From Sternotherus odoratus (Eukaryota > Chordata > Testudines > Kinosternidae): a stretch of 64,000 nt of DNA. The position numbers and the translations under genes were made by a program. Below the pieces are notes generated by a model. It was not told the DNA's origin. It did no database searches and worked only from the letters and a program-made list of their open reading frames with translations. Each line of letters begins with the position of its first letter. Within the stretch, counting starts at the first letter, position 1. Positions 22,226-34,465 of the stretch are shown piece by piece. The stretch covers positions 247,947,644 to 248,011,643 of the forward strand of contig JAVMKO010000001.1 in assembly GCA_032164245.1 (NCBI GenBank), given 5' to 3'.

Positions 22226-24522
22226 ATTCTTAGTCAACGTCTCATTGAAAGACAGTTGGATTTAGGCTCCTAAGTCACTTAGGCACTTTTAAAATTTGTA
22301 TCATTGTTCTCAGATGTACCATTAAGACTTTGGGTTGGAGACATTCACTCCAAGAAAGTCCACTCTTCATGTAGCTCCCTGGCATATAGAGAAAGTGCAT
22401 GCTCTGCTAGCTCTTCAATAGGTGCACCATACTCCGCTAGTCTTGCAAGCCAGAGGAGTTGTCTGGTACATGAGGAGATGAGACCTCTCTATTCACCACT
22501 GCGCCTGTAGCCCTTTTAAATGGGTCTTGCCTCCCAAGAGATGCATAGAGGGAATGCACTCTGTGGCCTTAGAGTACAGAGGCTGCAACTGTCCTCCATT
22601 GCTCAGCCAAGGCACAAAATGGGGCTTCTTGTACTCCCCCAACAATATGCGAAAGAGCTAGAAGATCAATTGAAGACAGTGCCGTTAAAGCAGAGCTATG
22701 AGTTCTATAAGAAAAAGGCAGAAGGAAGCTCTATCCGTTCTGACATTCCGTGTGCACTGCAGCCTTGCCTCTGAGTCTACAAAGAAAAACTGTTCTGATT
22801 AACTACATTAGTGGGCTACCCTTGGTTGGCATAGGCTTGCAATAAGAAAGAAACAGAAAGAGGTTAACACGAACACTACTGTAACTTTAAAGCGACTGAA
22901 ACAATTGGCTTCTCATTCTCCCAATAACCTCACTGAATATTAGCTTTAATAAAATGAAGTCCCAAAATTTTAAATAGTGCTCTATCACATTCTCAGATGA
23001 ATAAAATAACTTGGCATGCAACTCTATGGAAACAGAGAGATAATATAACACTAGCTGGGCTTCTTGTTCATTAAAGAAGTGACTTTTTTAGAACTCCAGA
23101 ATAGATAAATTTGGGGTTTCTGAGCAATAAAGCAAAGATGGTACATTTTGTACTCCAAGATTATTGTCTTCCTATAATCTTAAATCACATAATAGGACAC
23201 TTTACACAGATGACTATTTATTACTGATTGTCCTTTCCCCCCTTTTCTTTATTCTTTTATCACAATGTAGAGATGCCTTGGAACCAATTTAGTTTAAAAC
23301 AAACTGCCTTATCACCTTCCTGACCTGTTATGCCTGTCAAAAAAAAATCATATTAACTTTTGGGCCTTACAATTTAGATCTAAAAAATTAAAAGCAATGG
23401 TCCAATCCTGCAAGGTAAAGCAGCCCAGTAGACCTTGGTACCTATTAGGATCCCCATGTAAACCACATGGATTCATTTCCAAGATCAGGGTCATGTGGTA
23501 ACTCAAGGTTGTTTTCCTTTCTTTTTCTATGATATCTGTTCAGTCGGCTTTCACTTTTAATCTTTAATATCCTTCCATCTCTAATTTTAGAGACGTTTTC
23601 TGGAGCATACGCTCAGTGATTTCTGGACACAAATACATCAGAAAATATAGGGGCACCGTTTAGAGAAGCACTTCAAATGCTTGTCAAATCTTTCTCTCTC
23701 TCTCTTTCTCTCTCATATATAATCACCTTTTTTAAAAAAAATTGACATCTTCAAAGTGCTTTGCAAGTACTTTTTAATTTTATTATTTCTATTTATATCG
23801 TGTATTTCTCCCAAACTCTAACTGCACAGAGAATTCAAGTATTTAAAGGGTATTTCACAAAAATATTATAAAAAGTTGACACATCTACTCTGAAACATTC
23901 ACCAATCTATACCAGCTGAACCTTTCCTTGCATAGCTCCTTTCCCACCACTACCTCTGAAAAATCCTAGATAAATAGACCAACCTTATAATGTACTCTGA
24001 AGGTCTAAAACTATTATATAAGGCAGGGGAGTGCTTCTAGCATTGAAGGGCCTCTCCAGAAAATTCCAAAGCTTCAACCGCAGGCAAACTATTAACCTAA
24101 GCAGTCTATCTACTGTACTGCCAAGTGAAAGCAAGAAAAAAGAGGTGACCTGGAAGAAACCTTGAGCCTAGATCTGCAAAGGTGTTTCTGTTCCTAGTTT
24201 CCATTGATTCCTTTGTAGGTGTGGACCCTTGAGACTAAATCATAAAAGCCATTATAGATCAAAACCAGCACCGTGAATTTCTTCCAGACATGAATCCAAA
24301 GTTATTGCCCAGGAGTAATAATCGTAGTGAGTGGTGAGCCACATCCTGCAATACTTAAGTTATGGTTTCCATGTTTAGTCCTATGCTGTTTATTACATCC
24401 TGCAGGATTTCCAATATTTCAATACTCTGGGCTGTTGAGGAACGGACTGGCATGGGACTGGAAAGGAAAGCTCAGGCAAGTAAACTCACTAGCTCTTGTG
24501 CCCCACAACTTCCTGTCCTCTC
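22226..24522. other. No gene or clear repeat
   Basis: Mostly AT-rich sequence with a (TC)n tract near 23693-23715. The open frames at 22304-22774 have no recognised domain or flanking splice signals that I can support. Confidence 0.5.
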
Positions 24523-24564
24523 CCACACACACACACACACACCACACACACACACACACACACC
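24523..24564. repeat. (CA)n microsatellite
   Basis: About 20 CA dinucleotides are interrupted once by ACCACA. Several short overlapping frames with HTHTH or CVCV runs are artefacts of the tract. Confidence 0.98.
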
Positions 24565-25260
24565 CAGCTCCGTGTCTGACAGCATAACATGGCAGCCTTG
24601 TATAACGATCAAGATCAGACTGAGGATTACTTGGAGTGAATATCCTTTGTTTCAGCCAACCCCAAATGTACATTACTATACACTCTGTGAATAGTAAACT
24701 CTGTACATTACTATACACTCTGGTAAATAGAATACTTTACTTCAGAAAGTCGTACATTATCTAAAAAGGTAAACTTACTAAATGTACCACAGATCTCGCT
24801 GAATCAGTAATTTACAGCTTTTATTTTGTTAATTCAAAAATTATGGTAGCATTTGTAAAAATTATTCCACCAATTTATTATAATAAATTAAAGCAATCTC
24901 TTCTTTTCCTTATAATAATATCTTCCTCCCTTGGTGATATATAGTAGGGACCAAGCAGGGATTTTTTTTAATGAACTGGCCTTAAGACAGTCAATTTCTT
25001 ATGCTTTGGCAGGGATTTTTTTTCCTTCTTCTATTAAGCAAGTTAATTATATAAAAGCTGAAGCCCATCCATGTTTTGAAAGATAAACTCTTTCCCCTGT
25101 GAGAGTGGAGAGCAATTCCCACAATCCTTCAGTCGAATAGATAATATTCCATTGCCTTAGTTTTGAAAAGCTTGCAGATGTGCACGTAAGAAAATGTAAA
25201 CTGCATGTCAATAGAATGTGAAGAGCTGTCCTGTACGTTTCCCTGGATTAGTTACACTGA

Positions 25261-25261
<1 letters not shown>
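24565..25261. other. No gene or clear repeat
   Basis: AT-rich sequence. TACATTACTATACACTCTG occurs twice (about 24669 and 24703), a short local duplication. Confidence 0.5.
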
Positions 25262-25350
<89 letters not shown>

Positions 25351-25353
25351 AAA
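25262..25353. repeat. (GAAA)n microsatellite, about 23 copies
   Basis: An uninterrupted GAAA array of about 92 bases. The RKKE-rich open frame crossing it is an artefact. Confidence 0.98.
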
Positions 25354-26140
25354 TTGACTCTCATACTCCGAATCATGAAAGAAGCAAAATGATTCAGTTC
25401 AGCAGTCATAACCTTTTCAGCAACCGTTTAACAGACAACCTCATTACTAGAGCTGATTAGAGAAACTTTGACTACCATTTTTTCAGAAAGAGAGGTTACC
25501 TACCTTATGTTAACTAAAATTCAAGGTGCCTTTCTCCACATGGATCCCACTATAGGTGTGCTTGCTCTTCATGCATGCAAGCTCAGACTCTTTTAGTCAG
25601 GAGTGTCAGTTGGGGCTTGTACCCCTACAACAAGAGAGAGTGGAGCAGACTCAAGTCCAGTCAATTCATTTACTAACAGAGAAATCCAGGGAAGTGTGAC
25701 TCACACACCTCTCAATTTTTAATTTTAAAGTGACTTTTCATTATGAATTTTTAAAAATATTGTATTACATATTACAATAGGGAATGAAATCAAAATCAAA
25801 AGGAAATATTTTGAATCAACCCAAACCAAAAAACCAAAATAATTCAGAATTTTCCTTCATGGAGAATTTGAAATTTTTCAGGTTTTGTTTGATTTGGACC
25901 AAAGACATACTCTGGGATTTTGAAATCCTTTATGAAACAGAATTTCTGTCCTCATGACATTGTAGGAGCCAGACTCCCTGAAGCAGTCATGTGGAGTCTA
26001 ACCCCACTCCTTGCACCAGCTAATGTCTTTGTGATTCAGCCCAAGAGTGAGTCAGCCCGGTGTAGGTCAGGCAGTGATATTACCACTTGTATTCACAAAG
26101 GTTTTACCTTGAGGGGGAAGATTTAATATTCCAATCTACA
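25354..26140. other. AT-rich, partly degenerate repeat, no gene
   Basis: The region from about 25740 to 25900 (GAATCAACCCAAACCAAAAAA..GAGAATTTGAAATTTTTCAG) belongs to the degenerate AT-rich repeats noted at 20166. The rest is unassigned. Confidence 0.4.
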
Positions 26141-26340
26141 GAGGTTACTGGTCCTCTAGTTAAGGTATCAGACTGTGATTCAGGAGACCTGCATTCAATT
26201 CGCTGTTCTACCACAGATTTCTTGCGTGATTTTACTTTCTTATCTCAGAGAAGTGCTGTGAGGTTAAATACATTGAAGATTGGGAGCTGCTCCGATGCTA
26301 CAATAAGGGGGAGCCATACAAATAGATATATCCTGTAATG
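26141..26340 (+). mobile_element. Degenerate tRNA-derived/MIR-type SINE, plus strand
   Basis: A tRNA-like head (CTAGTTAAGGTATCAGACTG, then GATTCAGGAGACCTGCATTC with a B-box-like GCATTCAATTC at 26191-26201) is followed by CTGTTCTACCACAGATTTCTTGCGTGATTTT, equivalent to the MIR core. An AAATACATTGAAGATTGGGAG tail follows. It is diverged but the order of parts is right. Confidence 0.7.
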
Positions 26341-27987
26341 AACACCTTATGGACTAATCCCTGTGTCTTGGAACAGTTGACACATTTGTTTGGCACCAGG
26401 ACTTCAATCTTTGGCAGAGGTTGCCAACAGGATATGCTGAATCATCACATGTGCCCTTTCATTGCTCCTACCATCTCCTTTTAAGGAAAAACTAGACTTT
26501 TGTGCACTTCTTAAGCACAGAGCAGGTTGCAGCCAACTTTCTACCACCATATTTTTGCTCTTTCCAGCAGAGTTTTCTTCAGAAAGTCCCCACGATTCAT
26601 ATCTGTTGCAGTGGAAAGAATTCACTTTGAAAATTTAAACAAGGCTCAGTGATTAAATACAGCAGCAGCATGCCAAGACAATATTATCAGGTTGCACACC
26701 AAATAAAATATACCAAAATACACAAACATACAAAATGCCAGTTTCTTTTGGGAAACTGGTACTAAATCCCCATGGGGTGACTGGTGCTAAGTTATTCTTC
26801 AATGCAAAGATGAAAAAATGTGTCAAGGAACAAGAGAACATACTTGAAAATTTGGAAGACTAGTTAAACGAGTCAAGTTGAGCTCCTGAAAGGAGGAATC
26901 ACTCTACAAATGCAAATGGGGGGGGGGGAAGCATGATTAAAAAAAACCCAACCCCCCCACATTATTCTCATAAGGCAATAATGCAAAGATGCCACACCTT
27001 TCTCTTACAAAGAACAGGAAATGCTTTTACCATAAGGGAATCTTATTTTCACCTGTATGAATAAAGAGGATCATTGACTTTCTAATGAAAATATTTGTTC
27101 CATGCCTGCACGTTAGGTTTCTATTTTAAAATGCTGCACTCTAATCCGTTATCCATGTTTTTCCTTGGCCTGGGAGTTTATGCTACATTGTGCCTATGAA
27201 ACTGCAGCTTTGCATTAGGGCCACAACCAACCAAGAAAGGGACAGTCAGCACGATGGCTAATGTAGCAGGAGTGATTCCACTTTCTTCAGTACTGACCTC
27301 CCCCCCCCCCCCCAAGAAAATGCCATGTTGCCCATGTGCACTCACCCACACAAACCATTTTTGCTTTGAATCTTTGCTTCACTGAAACTCAGTATTTCAA
27401 TACCAAACTCAAAGGGGGAGTTTTTCCAAAGGCACAAATGGACTTAACCTGCTAGGGGTTAGGTGCCTGTCTGAAAACTTCCCCCATAATTGGGAAGTTT
27501 CACCCAGTGCTTGAGTCCTAAAAAAAGAAGTGCTGGAATGCAGGGCAGTGAGAGGGCCCGAGAGGGATCAGAGCAGAGCTGTGAGGAAGATAGGAGTGGT
27601 GAAGGAGCTGAGGAGGCCGAGGGGAGCAGGGAATGACTCCCAACAGAGTCCTCTCATTCTCCCCCTTCTCCCTTACCTGTGCCCTGACCCTGCATCCCCT
27701 CTGGACATTGCCTGGTTTTGACTGTGCCTTCATGCTCCCATGCCTGCTCCCAGCTGCAGCATCCCTGGCTCCCTCCACATTGACCCCCTGCCCAGACTCA
27801 GGACCTGCCTGTTTGGAGTATCAGAATTGTGTTTCGGAGAATTGAGCACTAGTTCCACCACGGTTCAGATGGAGGTTGCATATTTTTTCCATGATTTCAC
27901 TGCAAAGCTTTCACTTGGGTTTAGTTCATTTTAAAGGCCCAGGAACCTTAGCAAACCTTATAATAAACATCTTCTGAGTTTCAAGAT
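26341..27987. other. No gene; homopolymer C/G runs
   Basis: Includes a G run near 26920, a C run near 26953 and a 14-base C run near 27300. The GC-rich block 27530-27830 contains overlapping frames on both strands without a domain, and is unassigned. Confidence 0.45.
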
Positions 27988-28043
27988 GTCACAGAGAACA
28001 TTCGAGTGTCACAGAGAACATTTGAGTGTCACAGAGAACATTT
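27988..28043. repeat. 20-bp tandem triplication
   Basis: The 20-base unit GTCACAGAGAACATTCGAGT occurs nearly three times in direct succession, with only a C/T change between copies and a partial third copy. Confidence 0.95.
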
Positions 28044-29824
28044 CCAGCAATTCTAATCCACTATCTTGTCAAAAATGTATTCAGAAGAATATGTATTCCA
28101 AATGACTGTACAAGTCACTGCAGTCATCCAGGTAGGTGGGACATTGTTATAATTGCCCTCATATACTCTGCTTGCATTATTAGCAAAAGCTCCTCCTCCC
28201 AGACTTTTCACCCACATATCCATCAAGTGCATTCACCTGAAAATCAGTCTTCCCCCACAACACACAATTTCAAAGGCCTTTCTTTGGGTTAAGAACAGCA
28301 AAATGTGATGAGGACAGGATCGCCTCCATCTCTGGTCCTGACACATTTATTAAAACTCCATTCAGATATTGTTTTCTTCACCCAGTTTTGGACATACAAC
28401 ACTGCACACAACTCTTATCTTCCCTGACAGAATTGAAGTCATTCTCCCTGCAACTTTCACTGTCTTTCACACAAGCAGGAAGGACATCACTTGTTGCCAC
28501 TGTAACTGGCTCTTTTCATTGTTTGATTTATCCCTCACTGATGGTTTGCAACACATCAAAAATAATAATATGATAAAATAAAAGGGAAAATAAGGAGGGC
28601 ACTAGCTAACACATGGTACGACTGCAACTAATTAAGTAACACAGTGTAGGACTGGCTATTTACTAAGCACTGACAATGTTCTCAGAAGTGGAATAACACA
28701 AAATGAAGATAGTCCCAGGTCCAAGATCTAAAATACAAAAATTTAGGACATATTTGCAATCCCAGTGGGAATAACCTGGAGTTTTCTTTTGTGCTGCTTG
28801 TTAGATCACTTCTTGTGGTCACTGAGCAAGTAAGCCTTGAAGAAGGACTTGAATGCCATTCATAAAATTAACATTGCCAGTATAAAATAGGGTCCAAAAT
28901 TAAAGCTAGGAGAGGAAAAATTATAGCTCCTGTCTCTGAACTTTAGGGGTGAAATCTTGGTTTTCTTCAGGTCAATGGAGTTTTCCCATTGACTTCATTG
29001 GAGACAGGATTTCATCCTAGGTCTCCAACGTAGGCCACAAATTCAATTCCAAGGTGACTTCTGCTATCAGAATTAGAGTCCCAAAAGAAAGAAGAGCCAG
29101 CCTTTGGTCCCAGGAAGCTCCTATCCTTGGGCTCTCCTAAGTAAAAGGAGGTAGAAACATAAAAAACTATTTAAAAAGAGGTTTCTTGCCCCCATTCTTT
29201 TCCAAGATAGTATTTAAAATCAGTGTAAACCAATTACGAGGGATGGGGAACGTCAGCTAAATTTGGGCTGTGTTGTAAAGAATAATCTCACTAACCCTCC
29301 ACAGACCTTCAGTCTGGTCCTATTCCTACCAATGTGATCATGGTGAATAGTAAAGAGTCACCTTTTTAAAAAAAATAATAGGGAAAGACATGCAGGGTAG
29401 CTAAAAGTTGCATTGGCAAAAATGTTCAATGTACCTCAGAACTACTTTTACTAGTACTATGAGATGGATTTTCCAATGGTAATATCTACTATTATTAAGA
29501 ATAATTTACATAGCATTGTGACAGGGCCCACATCTGTGGTGTCCCGTAGTGGACCAATAGGATACTATGCACTCTGTCCTGGAGTGTCACTGATTGGTTG
29601 TCACCTCTCATGGAGTCCAGTGCAGAAGTGGTTTAGTGGTCTAGAACAACTGAGTGTGTCCCACCCCCCACAAGGTACTGAAGTCCAAAAATTAAAATAA
29701 TGCTAAGTACTTAAAACATGATTGTCTGATGTGTCTTTGGAGGGCCACACCCTTCTATTCATGGTCTGTATTTGAGCACCTAATCCTTTGGTTAGTGTCC
29801 CTGGGCCTACTCATCCTAAGGATT
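28044..29824. other. No gene or clear repeat
   Basis: AT-rich sequence. Near 28970 a short palindromic patch (GGTCAATGGAGTTTTCCCATTGACTTCA, split here as 20-base GGTCAATGGAGTTTTCCCAT) is typical of degenerate reptile MITEs. The TGTGACAGGGCC at 29518 could start an LTR, but no matching end was found. Confidence 0.4.
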
Positions 29825-30110
29825 CCAAGTGTCCTGTTTTCTGACCATTCCAGTCAACACCACTGACTGGGCCATTAAAAGTCTGGTTGGCCGCCCACAG
29901 CTGGGTAGGCAGGGTGCCTGCCTTACTCTGCACGTGTCCTGGGAAGCTGCCGGCATCTCCCTCTGGTTCCTAGGCATAGAGGCAGCCACTGAGGCTCTGC
30001 CCCAGGCCCCTGCCCTGAGCAGGCCACTGGGAGCTGTGGGCAGCTGTGCAAAAGTAAACAAACTCTCTGGAGGCCCACCAGCAGATTACCTTGATGGGCC
30101 ACATGAACCC
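29825..30110 (+). repeat. GC-rich interspersed element, turtle-type
   Basis: The sequence GTGTCCTGTTTTCTGACCAT..CAACACCACTGACTGGGCCATTAAAAGTC is a diverged match to a common reptile repeat with CTGACCGGGCCGTTAAAAGTCCGG. It is probably a non-autonomous DNA transposon. Short overlapping frames (81 and 106 residues) are not genes. Confidence 0.55.
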
Positions 30111-30239
30111 CACTGCTCTATATGTCTGTCTCTCTTACCTTGTGCTTAACAATCTAACACTCAATTGCCCACTTCATTTTAAGTGGTCTCTTACCGTATG
30201 TGTGAACCCCTTCTTCTTAATAAACTGTCCCAACTTGTA

Positions 30240-30372
30240 TTTAGTTTAGACATTATGATTATCCTCTCCCGATCTGAAGAAGAGTGCTGTGAAGCTGAAA
30301 AGCTTGTCCTTTCCACCAAGAGAAGTTGGTCCACTAAAAGATATTACCTCACCTACCTTGTTTCTCTTAGCT
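30240..30372 (+). repeat. Interspersed reptile repeat tail
   Basis: GATCTGAAGAAGAGTGCTGT, GAAGCTGAAAAGCTTGTCC and AGAAGTTGGTCCACTAAAAG followed by ATATTACCTCACCTACCTTG are conserved blocks of a repeat I recognise as widespread in turtle and crocodilian genomes. Its class is not known to me. Confidence 0.65.
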
Positions 30373-31996
30373 AAAGGCTTAACAGAAACAGAAATTCCAA
30401 GTCTTGACTAGTTCTACTTATTGCATTTACAAGTATTTGTTTGGCGTATACTGGGCAATGATAGATACACTTGTTCCAGTATATAAAATTCAGTCTTTCG
30501 ATGACAATACTAAGTGAAAAAAACCAGCCTTTTTTCAGTGTTCTGAAAGAATAATCCATGTAATGTTATTCTACACTTAAGGGGACTCCGCAGAGAATGC
30601 CATGCCCACATTACTCTCCATAATTGAATTCTGCATGTAATTTCATGCACACCTAGAATCCATCTCCAACCTACTGTGTCTATGGAAATCTCATATTTTT
30701 TATAAACAAATCTCAATTAAACTTCACCCCTCAAGTCATAGTTAGAATAGCTGACAGAATGAATACAAATCAAAACCACATGTATTAATATATTAATTTC
30801 GCAGATTTATTTATCCCCTAACTAATGAAGATTTTAAACCTCCTGATAAATGTGTGGAGGAGTTCTTATGATTCCAGATGCATCTAAAGCAATATGAGGC
30901 TACTCTAGCAGCGTCACAATATACTAATATGCAGCACACCTAAGATAGGCTACCAAACTTGGTCCAGATCTTACAAGGAAACATGTCATCATTCTTCAGT
31001 GACTCTTAAAGAGGTTATTTCCCTGGTGAGGGTTTCATTTGTTTGTTTAAGAGAACCTCAGCTAGAAACAGTAGCTTAATATGTGGCCTAGGGCAAGGGG
31101 AGGAGGCAAAATGGCAAAACATGTAGCGTCATCCATTTGTTCCCATTTCTTTCCTTTTGGAACATATGCATTGCAAGAAAGGCCTTGGGCCAGATCTACA
31201 GCATAGCAGCAGCATAATATACTGGCAGTTTAGAGACTGATGGAAAAGTAACTATACCTCAAGTCTCACAGTCATGGCTTAGTTGTAGCCCAAACATATG
31301 GTGGAAGAAATGCTGGGTTATAGAAGTGAATTACCATCAAACTGACCACAACAGCTAGTCAATCTAAAGAGATGGCAATTGTGGTGTATGCAGCTGTGAA
31401 ATTGTGATGACTAGTTTTCTTTGCACGTTTATATTTCCCCGAACTCTCCCTGGATATACTTAAGAAGCAATTTTGTTCCCAGAGTTGCTATGGCCTGTTT
31501 GTTACAGAGCACATAGGCACACACAAACAAACACACATGGCCAGAGTCTCACCCGGGATTATAATCGCTTTGCATCTCACAGTGGAGACTTCACTTTTGT
31601 TCTTTCTTGTTGATCGTTTCCTTAAATGAAAATGAAAATGCAAACTTTGCTCTATGTGGATGGAAACAGAACACCAACATTTTCAGAGATCATTCACCTT
31701 TAACTCCTGGCCATTGCTACAAAAAAATTGTTTATTCTTGGGTTAGTGTAGGAGAAAGAAATACAATCTCAGAATAAATAACTGAGCAGTACATACACAA
31801 GAAAAGTGTGTTATAAAAAAATATTTAAATGCATGTTACAAATTTTACCTTGTTAACATTCATTGAGTGAAGAGAAGAGAAACATCAGATTCTTAATGCA
31901 TCATTTGTTGGCAGTCTGATCATTTCAAAGTTAAACGTGGGTAGTAGGATGTACACATCAGTACAGGGCACAGATCTCACGTTGTGCATTTATTTA
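30373..31996. other. No gene or clear repeat
   Basis: AT-rich unique-looking sequence with no supported exon or element. Confidence 0.5.
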
Positions 31997-31998
31997 TA

Positions 31999-32576
31999 CA
32001 GTAAAACCTCCATTTAACGGACTAATTCAGGCGAGGGGGTGTCCGTTAAATCAAAAAGTCCGTTATTTAATTTAAGAAAAACCCGAGCTATCGGAGCAGC
32101 AGCCCGCTCACCACAGGGTCGGGGCGGCAGCTCCACAGCCCGCCCGCTGCTGGGACCCGGGCGGTAGCCGGGAGCCGGCAGCCAGCCAGCCCGCCTGCTG
32201 CCAGGACCCGGGCGGCAGCCGGGAGCCGGCAGCCAGCCCGCCCGCTACCGGGACCCGGGCGGGAGCCGGCAGCCAGCCCGCCAGCGGCTGGGACCGGGGC
32301 GGCATCCGGGAGCCAGCAGCCAGACCGTCCACTGCCGGGATCTGGGCGGCAGCCGGGAGCCAGCAGCCAGTCGCCCGCTGCTGGGAGCGGGGCGGGAGCG
32401 GGCAGCCAGCCCGCCAGCGGCTGGGACCAGGGCAGCAGCTGGGAGCCAGCAGCCAGCTGTCTGTGAAGGGGACGGGACCACAGCTGGGAGGGGTCGCAGT
32501 CTGATATGGATCAGAAATTTTGTCCGTTGCATCCAAAGTCCGTTAAATCGAGGTCCGTTAAATCGAGGTTTTACTG
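31999..32576. mobile_element. Pogo/Tigger-like TIR element with a GC-rich tandem core
   Basis: Inverted ends are CAGTAAAACCTCCATTTAACGG (left) and TCCGTTAAATCGAGGTTTTACTG (right), flanked by TA at 31997-31998 and 32577-32578. Both are hallmarks of the Tc1/mariner superfamily, with the end sequence resembling pogo/Tigger. Subterminal TCCGTTAAATC repeats lie inside each end. The core (about 32150-32465) is about seven degenerate copies of a 40-47-bp unit (CCGGGAGCCGGCAGCCAGCC). No transposase remains. The 142-residue and 95-residue frames are composition artefacts. Confidence 0.9.
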
Positions 32577-32839
32577 TACTGTAATAATGGACTGAGGTGG
32601 CAGAGGGTTGTATTTCTCTCTAGCAGAGGACAAGAACCACTTAACTATGTGTCACAGACTCTATACTGCCAACAGGCAGCAGACACACATCTTTAACCTA
32701 AGTGGCTTTTGGAGCAAGAGGATCTGAATTCTATTCCACCAACCATTCTTTAGTTATTATTTTTGTTTTGTGGCAGAGGCCATACTGTGCTAGGCATGGT
32801 CCACACACCCCTAAAGAAGACACAGCCCATACCCTAAAG
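32577..32839. other. Short spacer, no feature
   Basis: Unassigned sequence between the Tigger-like and hAT elements. Confidence 0.5.
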
Positions 32840-33114
32840 CAGGGATCGGCAACCTTAGCACACAGCACCGCAGGGTAACCACCCTTAGCAGGCCCGGCTA
32901 GTTTGTTTACCTGCCGCATCCACAGGTTCGGCCGATCGCGGCTCCCACTTGCTGTGGTTCGCCGCTCCGGTCCAATGGGGGCTGTGGGAAGCGGCGGCCA
33001 GCACCGTGCTGCTTCCCGCGGCCAGTGGGAGTCATGGTTGGCGAAACGGCAGGTAAACAAACCGGCTAAGGGTGCTTACCCTGCAGTTCCACATGCCAAG
33101 GTTGCCGATCCCTG
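32840..33114. mobile_element. hAT-type MITE, 275 bp, near-perfect 8-bp duplication
   Basis: Ends are CAGGGATCGGCAACCTTAGC and CCAAGGTTGCCGATCCCTG. Flanks CCCTAAAG (32832-32839) and ACCTAAAG (33115-33122) match 7 of 8. The interior is a long imperfect palindrome (GTTTGTTTACCTGCCGC against CGGCAGGTAAACAAACC). Same family as 16991-17281. Confidence 0.92.
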
Positions 33115-33460
33115 ACCTAAAGAGTTTACAGCCTATGGTGCCAATCCCGCAAGCACTTATACGTGTGTTTAAATTTAAGCATGTGAATAGTTCCATTAGG
33201 CTCAGCACTGTGCAGAAGTTAGAGCCCAGGAGGAGAAGCCACCATTGCACCTTCCCAAGTCTGGGCTGGTACAGAGGCTGATGAGACCCCTGGCACAAAT
33301 TAGAGCGCCTAAGTTATACCAGCCTGACCCCAGCTATCTATAGGCGGTCTCTCTGCACAGAATTCCCACAGCATGTAACACTGTAGACAGACGCCCTTCA
33401 ACCAGACCATGCGTAGCATGCCTCCTTATATCAGGGTTTGTGAAGTGGCCCTCTAAAGCC
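33115..33460. other. No gene or clear repeat
   Basis: Short spacer. CCAATCCCGCAAGCACTTAT near 33140 resembles a degenerate reptile MITE. Confidence 0.45.
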
Positions 33461-33468
33461 GTAGTCTC

Positions 33469-34465
33469 CAAAGGGGGGGTTCACGCACCCCAGGGAATGT
33501 GCAAGACTATCCATTGGGGGCCGTGGCCAGAGGCGCGCCCCAGGAACAAACGGGTCGACATGGCTGGAGGAGCGCGCCAGGAACAAACAGGCTGACCTGG
33601 CCGGAGGAGCGCCGCAGGAACAAACAGGGCAGGGCGGCAGGAGGAGCACCCTGAGAACAAACGGGGTGGCATGGCCAGAGGAGTGTTGCGGGAACAAACA
33701 GAGTGGTGTGGCTGGAGGAGCACCGTGGGAACAAACAGGGCGGCTCCCTCCTTGGCTACTGCCCCCTCCCCCACAGCCTCAGCTCTGCGTCGGTAGCACT
33801 CTGGGGGGGGATGAGGGCTGTGCACTCTGAAGCAGCGTGTTTGGCTCCACGTGGAGCCAGCGGCTGTGAGTGGCACAGTAAGGAGAGTCTTGGGGGGCAG
33901 TCAGGGAGCGGGGGGGGGAGGGGATGGAAAGATCAGGAGTTCTGAAGGGAGGCCTGTCAGGGGGCAGGAATGTGGAGAGGAGTTGGGGCAGGCAGAGAGC
34001 AGGGAGGGTTGAATGGGACAGAGGTTCTGGGGGTCCTGTCAGGGGGCGGGGAGTGGTTGGATAGGTGTGGGAATCCCGGGGGTCTGTCTGGGGGCGGGGT
34101 GTGGATAAGGGGCAGTCAAGGGACAAGGAGCAGGGGGTTTGAGGTTCTGAGCTTCAGTCAGGAAGCAGGAAGTGGGAGGGGGTGGATGTGGGTGGGGCTA
34201 GGGCAGGGCTTCCCCCCCTCCCTGTGAAGTGTCCTCTTTTTTGATTGCTGAAATATGGTAACACTAGGCAGGAGGAGCACCGCCAGAGGGGAAAAAAATA
34301 AAAAGGGCAGTTGGGAGGAGCGCTGCCCTAAGATTGGCCGGATTGCCGCCCCTTGCACTACATGTATATAATTTATAAATACATCAATATGCATATATTG
34401 GGGGTACGCGCTCAAAAATATTTTACTGATAGGGGTGCACAATCAAAAAAGTTTGGAGACCCCTG
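33469..34465. mobile_element. hAT-type element, 997 bp, with 37-bp tandem repeats
   Basis: The ends are GTAGTCTCCAAAGGGG (left, one or two substitutions) and GTTTGGAGACCCCTG (right), i.e. inverted GGGGTCTCCAAA. CTCTAAAG at 33461-33468 and 34466-34473 is a perfect 8-bp target duplication. The left third (33525-33760) is about six copies of a 37-bp unit (GGAGGAGCGCCGCAGGAACA..). The remainder is G-rich with GGGGGTTTGAGG-like motifs. No transposase is present. All frames inside are chance. Confidence 0.9.

Noticed and set aside
25218..25460. Lys/Glu/Arg-rich 80-residue frame
   Set aside because: It is the translation of the (GAAA)n microsatellite.
32108..32536. Minus-strand 142-residue Ala/Pro/Ser-rich frame as a gene
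   Set aside because: It lies in the GC tandem core of a Tigger-like TIR element and shifts with the repeat units.
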